Numbered from the stretch's first letter, positions 8,738-21,578 are shown. The stretch is 64,000 nt of DNA from Podospora comata (GCA_017354895.1 CP071496.1:2666001-2730000); one strand, 5' to 3'. The notes: generated from the letters alone by a model not told the origin. Numbers and translations are program-made.

Positions 8738-11386
8738 CTACAACCTCAGCTCCCTCACAATATGCTCCGCCATCGCCTTATACTGCCAAGTATCACCGCC
8801 CACCCTCTTGAACTGCACACCATGCAAGCTCACGATAGGGACCTTGACAATCAAAATCTCAAACTTGATCTCCCCATCGTCCATGCCCCTGCTTCCACCA
8901 CCTCTCCTCTCATCACTGCTCTGATGGCTGTACCTTGACCGGTCATACTGAGGCTGACGCTCGGCAATGCTAGGACTATGCGCGCATCTAAACCCACCCT
9001 TGATCTCCTTGTAATCCACCCCAAGCGCCCTCAGGACCCTCTTGATATCCGCCCTAATCTCCACCAGTGGCTTTGTCGAGGTAGTCGACACGCTAAAAAT
9101 GCCCTTGAGGAAGACAGGCTTGGCAAGGTCGGGATCCTCTGGCTCAAGACGCTCGTGGGAACCGCCGCTTGTCTCGCCGCCGTTGTCATTGTCGAGCTCG
9201 CCTAGTTCAGCGTCGGTTTCCTCCCGCACAGGTAGCGCGGTGGCAGGCGCCGCATCGCCTCGGGCTGCCTCGGCCTCCCGCTTCGCCCGCCGCGCTTGGA
9301 TGCTTTCCCTGCGGGCGTGGCCGAGCGATTTGGCGCGCATAGAGACCGACTTTTGAATAGACTTGCCAGTAGGATCGCCGACGTCCTTCTTTCTGTCGCG
9401 GGTGCTAAGTCGTCGGAAGATGCCAGCAGCAGTGCTCTCCTTCTTTTGGGGGATCATGTCAGGCGACAAGAGCCCATTCTTGACGGGTTCTCTGGTTTGC
9501 TCCTCGCTGTGGGACCTAGCCCTGGCTCGGGTTCCACGTCCGCCGTCGGTGTGAGCTGGTGCTGGGGGTACGATCTCGGCAAGAGAGTGCTTCTCCTTGG
9601 GTCGTACAATTGGAGATGGGGGCACCGGTGGGGGCTGGGCCTGCTGTGGTGATGGCGGGACTTGAACCTTGGGTGGCGCCGCTGGTGGGCCAGCCTGGGC
9701 GGCCTGGCCCTCACGCTCGCGTTCTAGCTTCTCCCGCACGAGATAATAGATGGAAATTAGAGGGTCAAAAGCGTTCAGCGGGTCATCACCAATCGGAAGA
9801 CCCTCGGAGCTGGCGGTGGTTAGTGTGTCCCGGCTGGTGACTGAGTTCCTCCTCTTGTAAAAGTCAAACCCAAAGCCACGTCTTTTCTCGACGTCCTTGG
9901 GTGTGGGCTGCGGTTGCTCCCTCTCCCTTTCGAGCCGTCTGACAGCCGCTTGGTATTTTGGAGACTTAATTCTCGTGGTCAACTCCTCCCTAATGTATTC
10001 TGGAGGGCCAAATTTAAAGCCTGTCATGTTTGCAATAACTTCGTTGTCGAGCGGGAGCGACAGGGGTTCGCGCTGCGGGAGATAATTCTCGGGTGGCCCG
10101 TTGTAACCCTTGAGCATCCAGGGGTGGTTCATGACCTCATGCATGGTAGCACGTTGTCTTGGATCCGTCACCAGCATCCGCGAGATCAGATGCTTGCATT
10201 CTAGAAACAATATCAGCATGAGAAGTGAAACATGGTAGACACAGAGGTCAACTCACCACTAGACAGCCAGCTTGGGTAGTCAACAGCACCCTTCTTGATC
10301 TTTTGGTGGAGGGCAGGCATGTACTGGTCATCAAAGGGCACCTTTCCGCACACCAACACGAAAAGCACGACACCGAAACTCCAGACATCAACCTCTGGGC
10401 CAGTGTAGGGTTTCGCCTGGAGCAGCTCGGGGGCGGCAAAGTACAGACTGCCACAGTAGGTCTTCAATTTCCTGTCCTCGTCCGGCGAGAAAAGGTTGCT
10501 GAGGCCGAAGTCAATAATCTTAATGTCGCCCGTCTTGCTGATGAGGATGTTTTCAATCTTCAGGTCCCGGTGGACAATGCTGTTTCGGTGGCAGTAGTCG
10601 ACGGCGCTTGCAATCTGGCGGGCGAATTTCCGAGCCTGCTTTTCTTTGAGCTTTCCATGAGAGATGATGTAGTCCAGCATTTGACCGCCATTAACGTATT
10701 CAAACAGCATGTACCAGTGCCATCTCGTTCGCAGGTTGTCCCGGAGTCCGCAGATGTACTGGTGGTTGAGCAGGCTGACGATGGCAGCCTCGCGCGCATT
10801 TCGGTCTTCCCTGGCAGCATCCGCCTTCTCTCTCTCCTCCCTGCTCTGGCGACCATCGTCGGGCGACACTCTTTCGATAATCTTGCAAGCAACCTATTGA
10901 CAAGTAAAAGATCCAAGGTTAGATAGGCTGACCCACAATGTAGCCGAGGATGGCGGTGGGGAAACCGTGATAACTGACCAGTTCGCCTGTGACCTCCTTT
11001 TTGGCCAGCTTGACTTTGCCCATGCTGCCCTGGCCAATGGTCTTGATAAAGGTGTAATTGCCCGAAGGGGCGGGAATCATGGTACGGTATTTGTGCTTGG
11101 AGGTGTGGTGCCTCCGGGGGTCGGTTGAAGTGCCATCGCCGCGGTGCTCTTCGGCGTGGTGGCTTGGGGGAGCAGCCGAGGCGTCAGGCTGCTGGGGGTG
11201 ACGAGGAGACGGGGCATTTGTCGAGCGCTGGCTTCTCGTGCGTGATGGGCGCGACGCCTCGGCTCTCGTAGATGATTCGGACCGTGGCAGAGGGTCGGGG
11301 CGGGTGCCTGTGGGCGGGCGCCGTGTCCGGACAGACTGCGACCGGATTGGCATTTCGGTGCCAGCGGCTGGCATTGTGGTTGTCAT
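8738..11386 (-). CDS. kin1: Kin1/PAR-1/MARK-family Ser/Thr protein kinase
   Basis: Three exons give 835 residues: 11386-10979, 10893-10257 and 10200-8738, with introns of 85 and 56 nt (GTCAGT...AATAG and GTGAGT...TCTAG). The start [11 protein letters not shown] is followed by a Ser/Arg/Pro-rich head, then [14 protein letters not shown] and the glycine loop [13 protein letters not shown]. Exon 2 begins VACKII with the ATP-binding lysine, then HRDLKIEN (catalytic loop), DFGLSN and AAPELL. Exon 3 finishes the kinase fold ([20 protein letters not shown]). A long disordered linker leads to a C-terminal KA1 domain ([20 protein letters not shown]) ending at the stop. Fungal Kin1 acts at the plasma membrane and sites of growth in polarity, wall integrity and secretion; KA1 domains bind acidic lipids. 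Kinase plus KA1 make the assignment strong. Confidence 0.93.
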
Positions 11387-13605
11387 GGTCGGACTCCCAG
11401 AGCCCGGGCAATTGAACACGGTGAGTAAGAGTCTTGCAAGAGGAAGGGCGTCGGTAGAAGGGAAGCGCGCTGGTGGAGGCGGTGATGATGCAAAGACAAT
11501 TTCACAAAGAGAAGCAGTCGAGTCGAGTCGTCCAGGGTGGGTGGTTGGCTTCCAGGTGCCTTGCTTGGTTGGCTGATTTGGCAACGGTTTCGGTCAGTCG
11601 ATTAATCGGTCAGGAGGCAGACAGGCAGCGGGGCGGTGGAGGTTCTTGTCTGCTGTTGCGGTGCAAAATAGATAAACAACACAAAAAAAGACAACAGACA
11701 GGATTGATCGTGAGATGCGGTGGGAGGGCGAGGGCGAGGGTGGACAAAGACGGGAATTGGGGGTCGGGATTTGGTTGGAGAAGCGTGGGCTGCGTGGTGT
11801 CCAGCCTGCAGCGTGTCGTTCCAAGGTTGGGCAGTCGACGCAGCTTTTTTAGTGAGTTGAGGGGAACAAGTCGGTGTTTGGGCTGGAGCCAGGGGCTCGA
11901 CTGGGCTGGCTGGACTGGCTGGCTGCCCTTCTCTAGCGGGTACCTAGCTGAGATGTGAACTGGCATTTCCATGATGGCATTGCATTGCGTCTCCAGCCCG
12001 GTTTATGCACAATCCGGGTTACTCTGTCTTCTCCTTTCTTTCTTTTACTCATCCCCCGACTACTCTATTACTGTCTAGGTAACTATCCTCGCCTCACCCG
12101 TGATATCAGCGTCCGTGACAGTCAAGATGGATGGTAGCTTTTTGCTGTTGGTCCCCGCTCTGGCCAATGTCAATTCCGGGGGAGAGGGGGGCTGGGCGAT
12201 GTCTGGGCAGACAGCGGCGACCCACTCAGCACTTCCATGTTCATCAACCCACCCTCACCTCGAAAAGCAACCCTCGCGAGTAGTATTAACAAACGGCTCA
12301 GCCTGATGGTACCGGTTGCTCGCTCACCGTCAACCTAATCACCTCAGCAGTTTGGTTTGCAGGGCTCACTTTCAGGTTGCCCGACCGGCCCTGATTGGCG
12401 AGGTCAAAGATGGGATAGTGTGTGTGCTGCACCAACAGCTCGCTTGGGAACTCTCATAGCAAGCAGCCTTCCGCCGACCGGCTCTTGTCCAGTAGTCTGT
12501 CTCCAACGGGTCACCAGCAAAAGCGAGACCCCGTCGGCCTGCTCAAGGAACGTATGCCAACGGTGGTACCACTCGAGTCGTTGTTCTCGAAGCCTTTGCA
12601 GGCCATCGCTGGTCAGGAGCACAAGGCCGGGGGCAGCCTTTCCAACTGGTTATGCGTGGTGGAGGCAAAGGACGTATGCACACCAGCTGCGGTGGCGCCA
12701 GCAGACCAAAACCAATATGCGGGGGACGCAATTCTTCTCCTGTCCTATCGGGTTCGTCGTTAGCTTCTTCTGCACGTGTTCGGCGACCCGAATCGGCCGG
12801 TTGGGCCTTTTATTGAGCAGCAAGGCCTACAGGTGAAACCTAGAAATCACCCGGGTCTAATAAGATGCAGGTCCTCCGTCGGGGATTCTTCAATTTTCGT
12901 GTGGATAACACAAGGTGACACGGGGCCTTGCAAGGAGTCCTCGAAGGCCCTGAGCACAGCAGGATGCCCGCTTGAGATGATATCATGAGGCCGATCATTT
13001 CAAGCGAGCCACCCGTTATCAATCAAAGTCTGTGGGGGTCACGATAATATGTTCGATGTTTCAGTCTGTCGCGGTGACGTTGTTCGAAAAGTCCCATATT
13101 GAACCCTCGATATGAGTTAGAGCGATCTGCCGATCTCACGCTATGCCGATAATGGTACAGCAATGCTCGATGGTTCATGCTGTGGCTGGTGTCAGAGATT
13201 CTCAAAGACTTCTCACAAGTACTGTAAGACGGCCAGACCATTATCCCGCACCGAAAGACTCAAAAGAACTTGGTGATTTGGCTTCCAGAAAACCACAAAA
13301 TAAAGGAGATCAGTGTTCTACTGGAATCCAAGAGATCGGATGCGCTAAACCCCCGCGTTCTGGAGTTGGTAAATGCCCCACAATCTCTATTCGAGAGCTC
13401 TCACCGCCTTCCATATTTGGCCCTCTGTCATTTGGAGTCAGCCTAGAGCAACGGCCAGCATGTGCTCATTCGCAGTCGAATTATTGCCAGTCTCCAAGCA
13501 CCATCGAGTCCTTCAGCATTCAACATTCGGCAGCCATTGACCATCACAACACACAGCATTGCGACAGTCAACCCCATTTAACGATAATCGAGGATCACCA
13601 TCCCC
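11387..13605. promoter_or_regulatory. Divergent intergenic region between the kinase and the G-patch gene
   Basis: About 2.2 kb between two divergent starts, holding both promoters and untranslated leaders. The kinase side (11400-11950) is markedly G-rich on the + strand, that is C-rich on the kinase sense strand. Several short open frames exist, none with recognisable features. I see no RNA gene or repeat. Confidence 0.5.
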
Positions 13606-15819
13606 ATGTCCTACAAGCGTTCGCGCGCCGCTTACGAAGCCGACCTCACCACCCAGCAATCCCCATACGTCTTCTTTGGGACTCCGCTCCCACCACTTGA
13701 TCCCGATGTGCGAGACGACGGCTCCTACGTGCCAATATGGAAGCAGGAGGTGAGGGATGAGCGCGGGCGCAAGAGGCTCCATGGCGCCTTCACCGGAGGC
13801 TTCAGTGCAGGGTAAGCGTCCAGCCCTTACCCAGTTCCCTTATGCCCAACAGGCACCGACCATCTTCTCAGATATTTCAACACAGTTGGCTCCAAAGAAG
13901 GGTGGACGCCCTCGACATTTATATCTTCACGTACGAACCGCCGGAAAGATGACCCGAAATCCGCTCAACAACGTCCCGAGGACTTCATGGACGAAGAAGA
14001 TCTTGCCGATGCCGAAGAGGATCGGAGAATACAAACCAAAGCAGCCTTTGCTGGCCTGGGCTCCACCGAAAATGACGCGTCAAGAGCCACAGGGCTTATG
14101 GGCCTGTTCCGAGCTACCGGGGAGACAATGGGCGAAAAGCTACTGAAGAAAATGGGCTGGAAAGAAGGGCAAGGCATAGGTCCCAAGATCAGAAGGAAAG
14201 CTCGCCTCGAGCTTCGTAGCGATTCGAGCGGCCCTGGAGAGACATATTTGTTTGCTCCTGAGAATGTGCCGATGATTTCCTTTGTGCGCAAAACAGACCA
14301 CAAGGGATTAGGTTATGGAGGCCATGCTAGACTCACACCTATTGGATCTTCCAACAAAAACAACGGCGCCAGTCATTCAGATGATGAGGATGACGACGAA
14401 ACTATGGGTGGCTTTGGAAAGCCTCGATTTACACTGCCGACAGACCGCAAGAAGAAGAAGGACAACAAGCCGCGAGGTGGCATTGGCATAGGCATCCTGA
14501 ACGACACGGGCTCTGATGATGAGGATCCCTACGAGATTGGGCCCAAGATATCCTACAACCGAGTGGTAGGGGGTGATAAAAAGAAGAAAAAGGCGACGAC
14601 CACGATCAATCCTGCTGTCAAAGCGCCCCTGTTTAGGCCGTCGAAAAAAACAGCCCTAGAGAAAATCGCTCTAGGTGTACGAAAATGTCACGATGGACGA
14701 CTGCCCCTCGGTGGCTTTGTGTTTGGCAAGGAACCAGATGCGCTGACCTCGGCTATCAGCAGCGAAGGCAAGTACCCGCCTCCTCAGGTTCCGCCAGGCT
14801 GGGTCTCTTCGAAGAAACCCAAATCCCCAGCGGGCGGTCCGGCGGAATTTGTATCAGCAGCAGATGCCGCAAAGGCCTCGACGCTTGATCCAAAGTCCCG
14901 CGCAGCCATTCTCGGAGAGAAACAACTACCTGGAAAGTCAGTTTTCGACTTCTTGTCTCCTGCCGCTCGAGAACGGCTGGTTGCTGCTACTGGCCGAGCC
15001 GATCTCCCTCAAGCCAAGGGCGAAGTCCCAGCGGAATATGCGCTGAGTGAAGAGGAGCGTATGAACGAGTTGCTGAGTCGCGTTCCGAAACTCGACAAGG
15101 AGACAGCTGTCGCTGCTATTTCCAGGGGAGTCAGCAGTGGGGCGCCATATGCGGACGACGAGAAGAAACGAGCGAGATACATTGCTTTCCTCGAGTATCA
15201 GGCTGGATTCAAACCCACCCCAGGAACCCAGCCTCCAAAACTGAACAGCGAGGACTATCTGAGAGAGCTGACCGAGTTTTACAACTGCGCTCGAATCTTC
15301 AAGCCGATGACTGGCTTCATGGCCAGCAGATTTACCACATCTTCAACAACGAAACCAGGCAGCAGAAGTGAGGCTGGTCAGAAGGATATCCTCTCCAAGC
15401 CTCCGCCAAAGCCCCAGGACCCTGCCGAGGAAGCAGCAAAGCTTGGTATGTTTGGACCCATGACGAGGTCTGTTACCGACTTTTATCCTACACGCCTTCT
15501 GTGTAAGAGATTCAACGTCAGACCACCGGAGCATGTCCAGCCAGATGAGGAGCATTCCACCAAACAGGCTCCTGGCGGCTCGTCAAGGTTTGATGTATAT
15601 CCCGATCAACCCGTCTTTAGGCCTGAGATTTTGACAACAGGTGGTGGTGTGGGGATAAGTCGAGAGAGTTCCAATGGTGACGGCTCTGGCAAGTCAACTC
15701 CTGCTCCTGAGCCAGCGATGGTAATAGATCCCAGCAGAAATGAAGCGCTGGAAGGGAAAAGGGCAGGAGAGGATGTGTTCAAGGCCATCTTTGGTGACAG
15801 CGATGAAGACGATGACTAG
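13606..15819 (+). CDS. G-patch protein of the GPATCH1/TGH type (DUF1604)
   Basis: Two exons, 13606-13811 and 13872-15819, split by a 60-nt intron (GTAAGC...TTCTCAG), give 717 residues. The N-terminus ([65 protein letters not shown]) is the DUF1604 region typical of this family. The G-patch follows ([32 protein letters not shown]). The centre has Asp/Glu-rich and lysine-rich stretches, and a later block [16 protein letters not shown] matches the conserved family core. Members associate with late spliceosomes and usually serve as cofactors of DEAH-box helicases through the G-patch. No zinc finger or RRM is seen. The start is set by the family's conserved first residues. Confidence 0.9.
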
Positions 15820-16217
15820 ATAGACCTATTACTATTAATCTTGTACGTTATATGTTCCACTATGGACTGAAGCTATCCAGCATTCACAGTGATCCTGGTC
15901 CAATATGGAACGTCGCCTGTGTTGAGGTGATCAGATATGCAAATTGATTGGTCAGTGCTGGTGGGCGGCTATGGGCCCCACCTGCAGCGTGAATGCTCAA
16001 TGCAGTCGCCAGGAAATTTGTTAGCAGCAATTTAGGGGCCCCAGCGGCCTAATGTTGGGAATCCCTGACATGGAACGGGGGACCTTCAGCTATCAAACGA
16101 CCTTTTTTACTTTGTTCTATACTTCGAAGAGAAACAATTATTCTGCTGATCCATTGTATTGATCTCTCCTATGAGTCGTCCTTCTCGTCTGCTTGTTAGA
16201 TAAGACTTTCGGCTGGT
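15820..16217. other. Intergenic: 3' flank of the G-patch gene and promoter of the Whi2-like gene
   Basis: No gene seen. An ATG at 16171 (MSRPSRLL, followed by GTTAGA) could be a first mini-exon of the Whi2-like gene: an intron from 16195 to an AG at 16313 would keep the frame. This is a possibility, not a call. Confidence 0.35.
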
Positions 16218-18428
16218 TTGTCAAGCTACACAGTTGCGGGCCACCAATCTGGGCATACCATCCATTCATTTTCCAGCATTCATCCGCCCATCTCTCCTGA
16301 GCAAGGCGACCAGGTACCCCAACCGAACCACTGCTACCTCCCGACGACAGAACTCCATCAAGGTCGCGCCCACACATCCCCAGGGACCTCACCTTGCACC
16401 GTGTCAAGACATAGAGCCGCGCGAGCGCAGCACAAATACCCCATCGTCATATCCAGGAGGCCAGCAAACACCACGGCAGTGACACGAGACCGCCCCGTCA
16501 ACACCAACACTAGCACTACCTCGTCCGACTCACGGCCGTCCAGCCGCTCACCCACCCAACCGTCGCCAGCAACTGACAAGCTATCCGACGCCGTGGCTGA
16601 CCCAGACTTGGTTTGCTTCACCGACGAAGTCAACGTTGAACTCCTCCACCACCGACAGGCTCCCGACGAAGCTTTAGCATCAGGCCAACGGTCGCCGCCA
16701 CCCCAGTACCCAGCTTCAGAGGCTTCGGCCAGCGGCTCCAACTTTCGACCGCCACCTTCGTTCCAGTCCCTTTTTGCGCTTCCCAACCCCGAGGCGGGAA
16801 ACCACAAGGAGTCCGCCCCCGACAGCGACGAAGAGGAAGCCAATCCCAACACTGCCGCCGCCCCAGCGTATGCGCCGCCCGACAACCAGGTAGCTCAATC
16901 ATCCCACAGCAGCGCGTCCGCCGCCTCTCGCTTCCAAGACGAAACCAAACGCGCGCTCCCACGGGACAGCAAAGGCGAATCTTCGCGCAGCAAGGAGGAA
17001 GAAGCAGAACCACCACCAGCCTATTCGGAGGGATACAGTCCTCTCCACTCTTTTACCTACCTAATGGCTGCCGCAGGAGGAGAGTCGAGTATTATTACTC
17101 AGGTCCAGCAAGGGGGGCCGCCGATTAATACCCTGTCAGGTTGGTGTTTTGGGGGTTGAGAAAATGAGATGGAACATGAAGGCTGACATGGGATTGTAGA
17201 CATCAATGCCGATGAGACGATAACGATGGACCTGCGGTGAGATTGATCACGGTCATTGGGGGTGATGGGCATCGAATACTAACTTTTGCGAAGGGGCACC
17301 CGCTTCACGCTGTCCCGAGATGAGCTCTTGACGTTACCTGAATTCGTCCTGCTCTCGCTTTTCCCCAATGGCCTCTTCCCGGAAGGGCACATGGGCGGCG
17401 GCTTCCAAGACGGCGACGCCGTTCAAGTTGATGTGGGTACCACCGATTCCAATTATTACTACGGGAACGACGAGGGCTATTATGGCAACGGTGCTGGTGT
17501 TGTTGGTGATGATGGCGGTGATGGGGATGGCGCTCTCTCCAATCCGATATATCAACAGCAACCACCGCGGGGTCAAGGAAATGCATACGACGAGGACGAC
17601 GATCACATAGGCGCATCCGCTCCCTGTGCCGCAGTCACAGTCGTCGCAACCCCCACCAGCCAGAATGCCTCTCACATCCGCAATGTCCTCCGCAATCTAG
17701 AAATATACATAGCTGACCATTACACTCACACACAGTACGACCCGGCTTCCCTGCAGTACATGCTTGACTTTTTCCGGGGTGTCGCTTCTTCGATTCCTGC
17801 CACCACCAGCGAAGACGGCAGCGATGTGGTGGGTGTTGATCCTGCTGCGCGAGAGCAGAGGGACGACAGCAGCAGGCGCGCGGGCATTATTGTCTTGAGG
17901 GAGGATCTTGACTTTTATGCGATCCCGCACAAGCAGGACATCGGCCAGGAAGAGATGATGGATGTCAAAAGGGCGGCGGCGAAGAAGTTGCTGGAGCAGG
18001 GGGGGATCTTTAGCGGGTTGAAGAAGAGTGATGAGCCGGGGACGACGGAGGCGCATTTGATTGAGATGTTGACTGCCGGGTGTGTTTCCCCCCCCTTGAT
18101 ATGCGATCAAGAAATTATGCTAATGATGAGGTACAGTGGTTTTAACCATGATGACCACTGGGGTCATCGGGCTGGCGAGCCCAACAAGGCGGTCATCTGC
18201 AGCTTGGCGCTTGCGAGGCTGAGGTCGGATATCAGGGGGAACGAGATGGGGAATAATGCTGTGGGGATGGCGCAGAAGCTGCTGCTTTTCTGGCGGAAGC
18301 CGGCGAGGAGGTGCTGGTGGGAGGGGGTTGAGCTGGAGGGGGTGGAGGGGGTGCCGCAGGGGCAGAAGTTGAAGGTTTGGATTCGGAGGGTTTGGACTTT
18401 GGAGATGAGTGTGATTGGGTTGCGTTGA
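16218..18428 (+). CDS. Whi2-like protein with BTB/KCTD-type fold
   Basis: Exons 16218(or upstream)-17139, 17200-17236, 17294-18079 and 18131-18428; introns of 60, 57 and 51 nt. The joined core reads GGPPINTLSDINADETITMD, LRGTRFTLSRDELLTLPEFV, LLSLFPNGLFPEGHMGG, the signature of fungal Whi2-like BTB proteins. Further on are NVLRNLEIYIADHY, LDFFRGVASS, AGIIVLREDLDFYAIP and HRAGEPNKAVICSLALARLR. In yeast Whi2 works with Psr phosphatases in the stress response and holds back TORC1 under low amino acids; human KCTD proteins are related. The 51-nt intron has no stop and a length divisible by three, so reading through also stays open. The first 300 codons (Ser/Pro-rich, disordered) are open but have no in-frame ATG before 17065, so the true start is unresolved. 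Confidence 0.8.
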
Positions 18429-19294
18429 GGCCCGGGTGTATGAGGAGGGGGTGTTTCGCCCAGTAAACTGATGAGAGGCAGGGAGGGATGAGGAGATGAT
18501 TCTGTTAAAAACTTGCTGACACATGGGTTGGGTTTGGTTAGTCTCTTGAGGAGTGTAGGTTGCGGGTTGCTGTGTGGTGTTTTCTGTTTTCTTTCTCTTT
18601 TTTTTGTAATGAAGTTTGCTGTTGGTTTTTTATTTTACTTTTTCTTCGTTCATTTTCCCCAGATTCGAACAGCACACACACACAATTGTGTTTTTTTCTT
18701 TTCCTTTTTATATCCCGAATGCGAAAATGGGAGGTATACCTAGGTAGTTTTGGGGGAGGAGGGGGTGAGTCCTATAAAGCGAGAAAAAGATAGTGTATTT
18801 TTTGGTAATAATATCTATGATAGCGCAATGCTTTTGGGGATTATGGTGAGTGGTGAAGGGGAGGTAAGCGGATGAAGCACCCGGATGGAAGGACAGAGGA
18901 TGTCCGAGTTGTTTCCGGTGATACAACAACCCTCGGCATGCGGCATCGGGACGGTGCTGTTGGTTCGGGTTTGCCTAATATCCCAACGGCTCAAACTTGT
19001 TCCTGTGTCGTCGGTATTCTCGCTCTAGAATTTCTCTGTCAAGAAGAGGGGAACTTGTTGATAGGATTGGGCACCTTCCTGTATGGGATAGGGTGACACT
19101 TGGAGTTGCTTGTGCTCCACTCACTTACACGTTTGACTTACTTCTTGATATTGACAGATAACCCATCACATCTTTCCAACGTACACTGTCTCTCACCTAC
19201 CTTGACCCTTCTTTCATGTCACTGTCATTTTGCACCTCCCCAACAGCAAGTTTCCGTTTTCCAACTCATCTCCTGTGTGTTGTCCAAGACCACG
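18429..19294. other. Intergenic between the Whi2-like and aldolase genes
   Basis: Two same-direction genes flank this gap. A T-rich stretch at 18590-18720 fits the 3' end of the Whi2-like gene; the rest should be the aldolase promoter and leader. The frame of the aldolase stays open back to 19100, but the residues there do not resemble the family. Confidence 0.5.
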
Positions 19295-20290
19295 ATGGCG
19301 GAAGCAACCGTCCCACCACCACCGCCACCCGGCCTCTGGGTCCCCTCGATAACAATCTTCACCAACGACGACACCCTCGACCTAGAGTCCCAATCCCTGT
19401 ATTTCCAATACCTCACCTCTTCCCACGTCGGCCTCACAGGGCTTTTAGTCCTCGGCACAAACGCCGAGCCGTTCCTCCTCACCCGGGAGGAACGCTCCCA
19501 GCTGTTGCACCTCGCAAAGAGTGTCTGCCCCCCGGGATTCCCCATCATGGCTGGCGTTTCCGGCCACAGTCTAGCTCAGGTAAAGGAGTATATCTCCGAC
19601 GCTCAGGACGCAGGGGCAGATTACGTGCTGGTCTTGCCGTGTGCGTATTTTGGGGCGAAGCCAGCTGTTGTGGAAGGGTTTTTCAAAGAGGTGGGGGAGT
19701 ATGTGAGGACACTAGGAAGGGAAAGGGGGAGGGAGATGGGGGTTGTGGTGTATAACTTTCCCGGGGTGACGAATGGGGTTGATATGGACTCTGGGATGAT
19801 ATCACGGGTTGTGAGGGAGAGTGGGAATGTGGTGGGGGTTAAGTTGACTTGTGGGAGTGTGGCTAAGGTGACGAGGTTGGCGGCGGAGTTTGGGAGGGAG
19901 AGGTTTAGTGTTTTTGGGGGGCAGAGTGATTTTTTGATTGGGGGGCTCAGCGTAGGAAGTGCCGGGTGCGTTGCTGCGTTTGGGAATGTTTTTCCCAAGG
20001 TTATTGGACGGGTTTATAGGTTGTGGAAGGAGGGGAGGGGAGAGGAGGCGTTGGTGTTGCATAGGAGGGCGGCGTTGGGGGAGCAGGTGTTGAAGAGTCT
20101 AGGGGTTGCGGGGACGAAGCTGGCGGCGGGGATGTTTACGGGGGTGAAGGCTGGGGTTGTGCAGGAGGATATGGAGGGGGTGGAGGAGAGGTTTAAGATG
20201 AGGGCGCCGTATGAGGCTTTGGGAAAGGGGGAGAGGGAGAGGATTTGGGAGGGTTTGAAGGGGTTGGATGAGATTGAGAAGGGGTTGTGA
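19295..20290 (+). CDS. DHDPS/HOGA-family class I aldolase
   Basis: A 331-residue single-exon protein with a (beta/alpha)8 class I aldolase pattern. Visible family elements are PSITIFTNDDTLDLES at the start, GLLVLGTNAEPFLLTREER (the GT-x-GE-like phosphate/carboxylate loop), AGVSGHSLAQ, GADYVLVLPCAYF, VVYNFPG with the catalytic-site Tyr153, and GVKLTCG with the Schiff-base Lys183. These enzymes cleave or form pyruvate adducts: dihydrodipicolinate synthase, 4-hydroxy-2-oxoglutarate aldolase and keto-deoxy-sugar aldolases. Fungi make lysine by the aminoadipate route, so a bacterial-type DapA role is unlikely and an HOGA-like or sugar-acid role more probable; the substrate cannot be read from sequence. 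The second half uses strikingly G-rich codons. I chose the ATG at 19295 because family similarity begins soon after. Confidence 0.88.
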   Translation: MAEATVPPPPPPGLWVPSITIFTNDDTLDLESQSLYFQYLTSSHVGLTGLLVLGTNAEPFLLTREERSQLLHLAKSVCPPGFPIMAGVSGHSLAQVKEYISDAQDAGADYVLVLPCAYFGAKPAVVEGFFKEVGEYVRTLGRERGREMGVVVYNFPGVTNGVDMDSGMISRVVRESGNVVGVKLTCGSVAKVTRLAAEFGRERFSVFGGQSDFLIGGLSVGSAGCVAAFGNVFPKVIGRVYRLWKEGRGEEALVLHRRAALGEQVLKSLGVAGTKLAAGMFTGVKAGVVQEDMEGVEERFKMRAPYEALGKGERERIWEGLKGLDEIEKGL

Positions 20291-21578
20291 GACATCGAGA
20301 GATTTTGGGGTGGTGTTGAGGGTGGGTGGAGTTTGTGATGGGAAATGACCGGTACGTGGTGGGAATTTAATGCCCAGAAGAAATATAGATAAACGGTCAA
20401 ATTAGCTTTACAATTGGAAGATAAGAATTGGGTCGCCTAGGTGTCGATATAGTGTGATGGATTCTGCAGACACTGGCACAGTTCTCGGAAGGTCAAAAGG
20501 AAGCACACCCCTGTTTGATGCCAAGACAATGAAATCCAATGTTTGGTGGGCCAGCCCAAACTCCCCCGCATGCTACCCCGCGGCATTGGCTTAACACCGA
20601 GTTTGACAGCCCGGGCAGTCCCTTCCTCTGCTGTCTTTGATCTCTTGCGACTCCAAGTCCTGATTTTATTCATCTCATCTATGTTCTAATCATGTTTCAC
20701 TATTCAACGTCACATGCTCCAGTTGGGCATGTAGTGCTGACCGCAACTCTGGTAGAGTCAAATCGAGATGATGCGTCGAGTCTCGGAGGTTGCAGGGCCA
20801 CCTAGGAAATGAGGTTATCATGAGCCCAGCAGGAATGGATCTTCGAGGCCAGGAGAAGGCAAAAAGGTATAGGCGGGACAGATCCCACTCCAGCAGCTGA
20901 GCAACCACCAAGCACCCGATGACATCAGAGCTATAAACCGACTTCTTGTTCATTGTCTTGTCGTCTGAAGAATAATCTAGCTACCCCAGGAACCCACACT
21001 AATTCCACTACTAGCATGGGCCGACTAGAGGTCGTATCAGCTATTCTAGAACTGGGCTTTCGTAATGAATCACATACTGGCTTGTGGCATAAAGGAAAAG
21101 CTGAAGAAATAGCTGTCGGAGGCCGTGAGGACAAGTTGTAGCCAACTCGGCTATGCGGCAGCTTCCCTCGATGACATGAGAGGCAAGACGTGGAAAGACA
21201 CTCTGGGCAACAACAAATGTTTATAAGATCCCAAGACTCTGGGCAGTCGTGGCAGACGGGATCCTTTCCAGTCACATCCTTTCATCATGCACGAGAAAAG
21301 AGGGGAGCGTAAGGCGCCATGAGGTTTCAACCAACAATGCTGTCCTTGGCAGGTAATCCATATCTTTTATGGGCTAGGTGGCTGACGACGACAGCATACA
21401 CCCACCAAGACAAACACAGCTTGGCTTCCACTGCCTTTGTGTTTGTATTGCTACCTGGAATAAGTATAATAAGCACTAGCTGAACAAGGCTGGAACTATG
21501 GATCTTGTATCTTTGTTGCTCCCCCACGCTCTTGCTTTTCTGCAATCGAGCCTCAAGTGATAGCCTCACTCACTTGCA
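20291..21578. other. Intergenic region, no convincing gene
   Basis: About 1.3 kb between two rightward genes. A leftward frame near 21140-21270 carries closely spaced cysteines (VCHDCPESW, CCCPECLSTSCLSCHRG) but has no in-frame ATG. The right end should hold the promoter of the quinoprotein-like gene. Confidence 0.45.

Noticed and set aside
8421-8938. Open frames of Ser-Leu or Arg-Glu repeats
   Set aside because: They are translations of the CT microsatellite and overlap the 3' end of the kinase gene.
12357-12836. Cys/Arg-rich 159-codon frame between the kinase and the G-patch gene
   Set aside because: Begins at a non-ATG codon, no domain pattern, and overlaps other equally open frames.
20931-21275. 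Cys-rich leftward frame resembling a zinc-binding protein (VCHDCPES, CCCPECLSTSCLSCHRG)
   Set aside because: No in-frame ATG, stops just upstream, no partner exon and no full CxxC pairing of a known zinc family.
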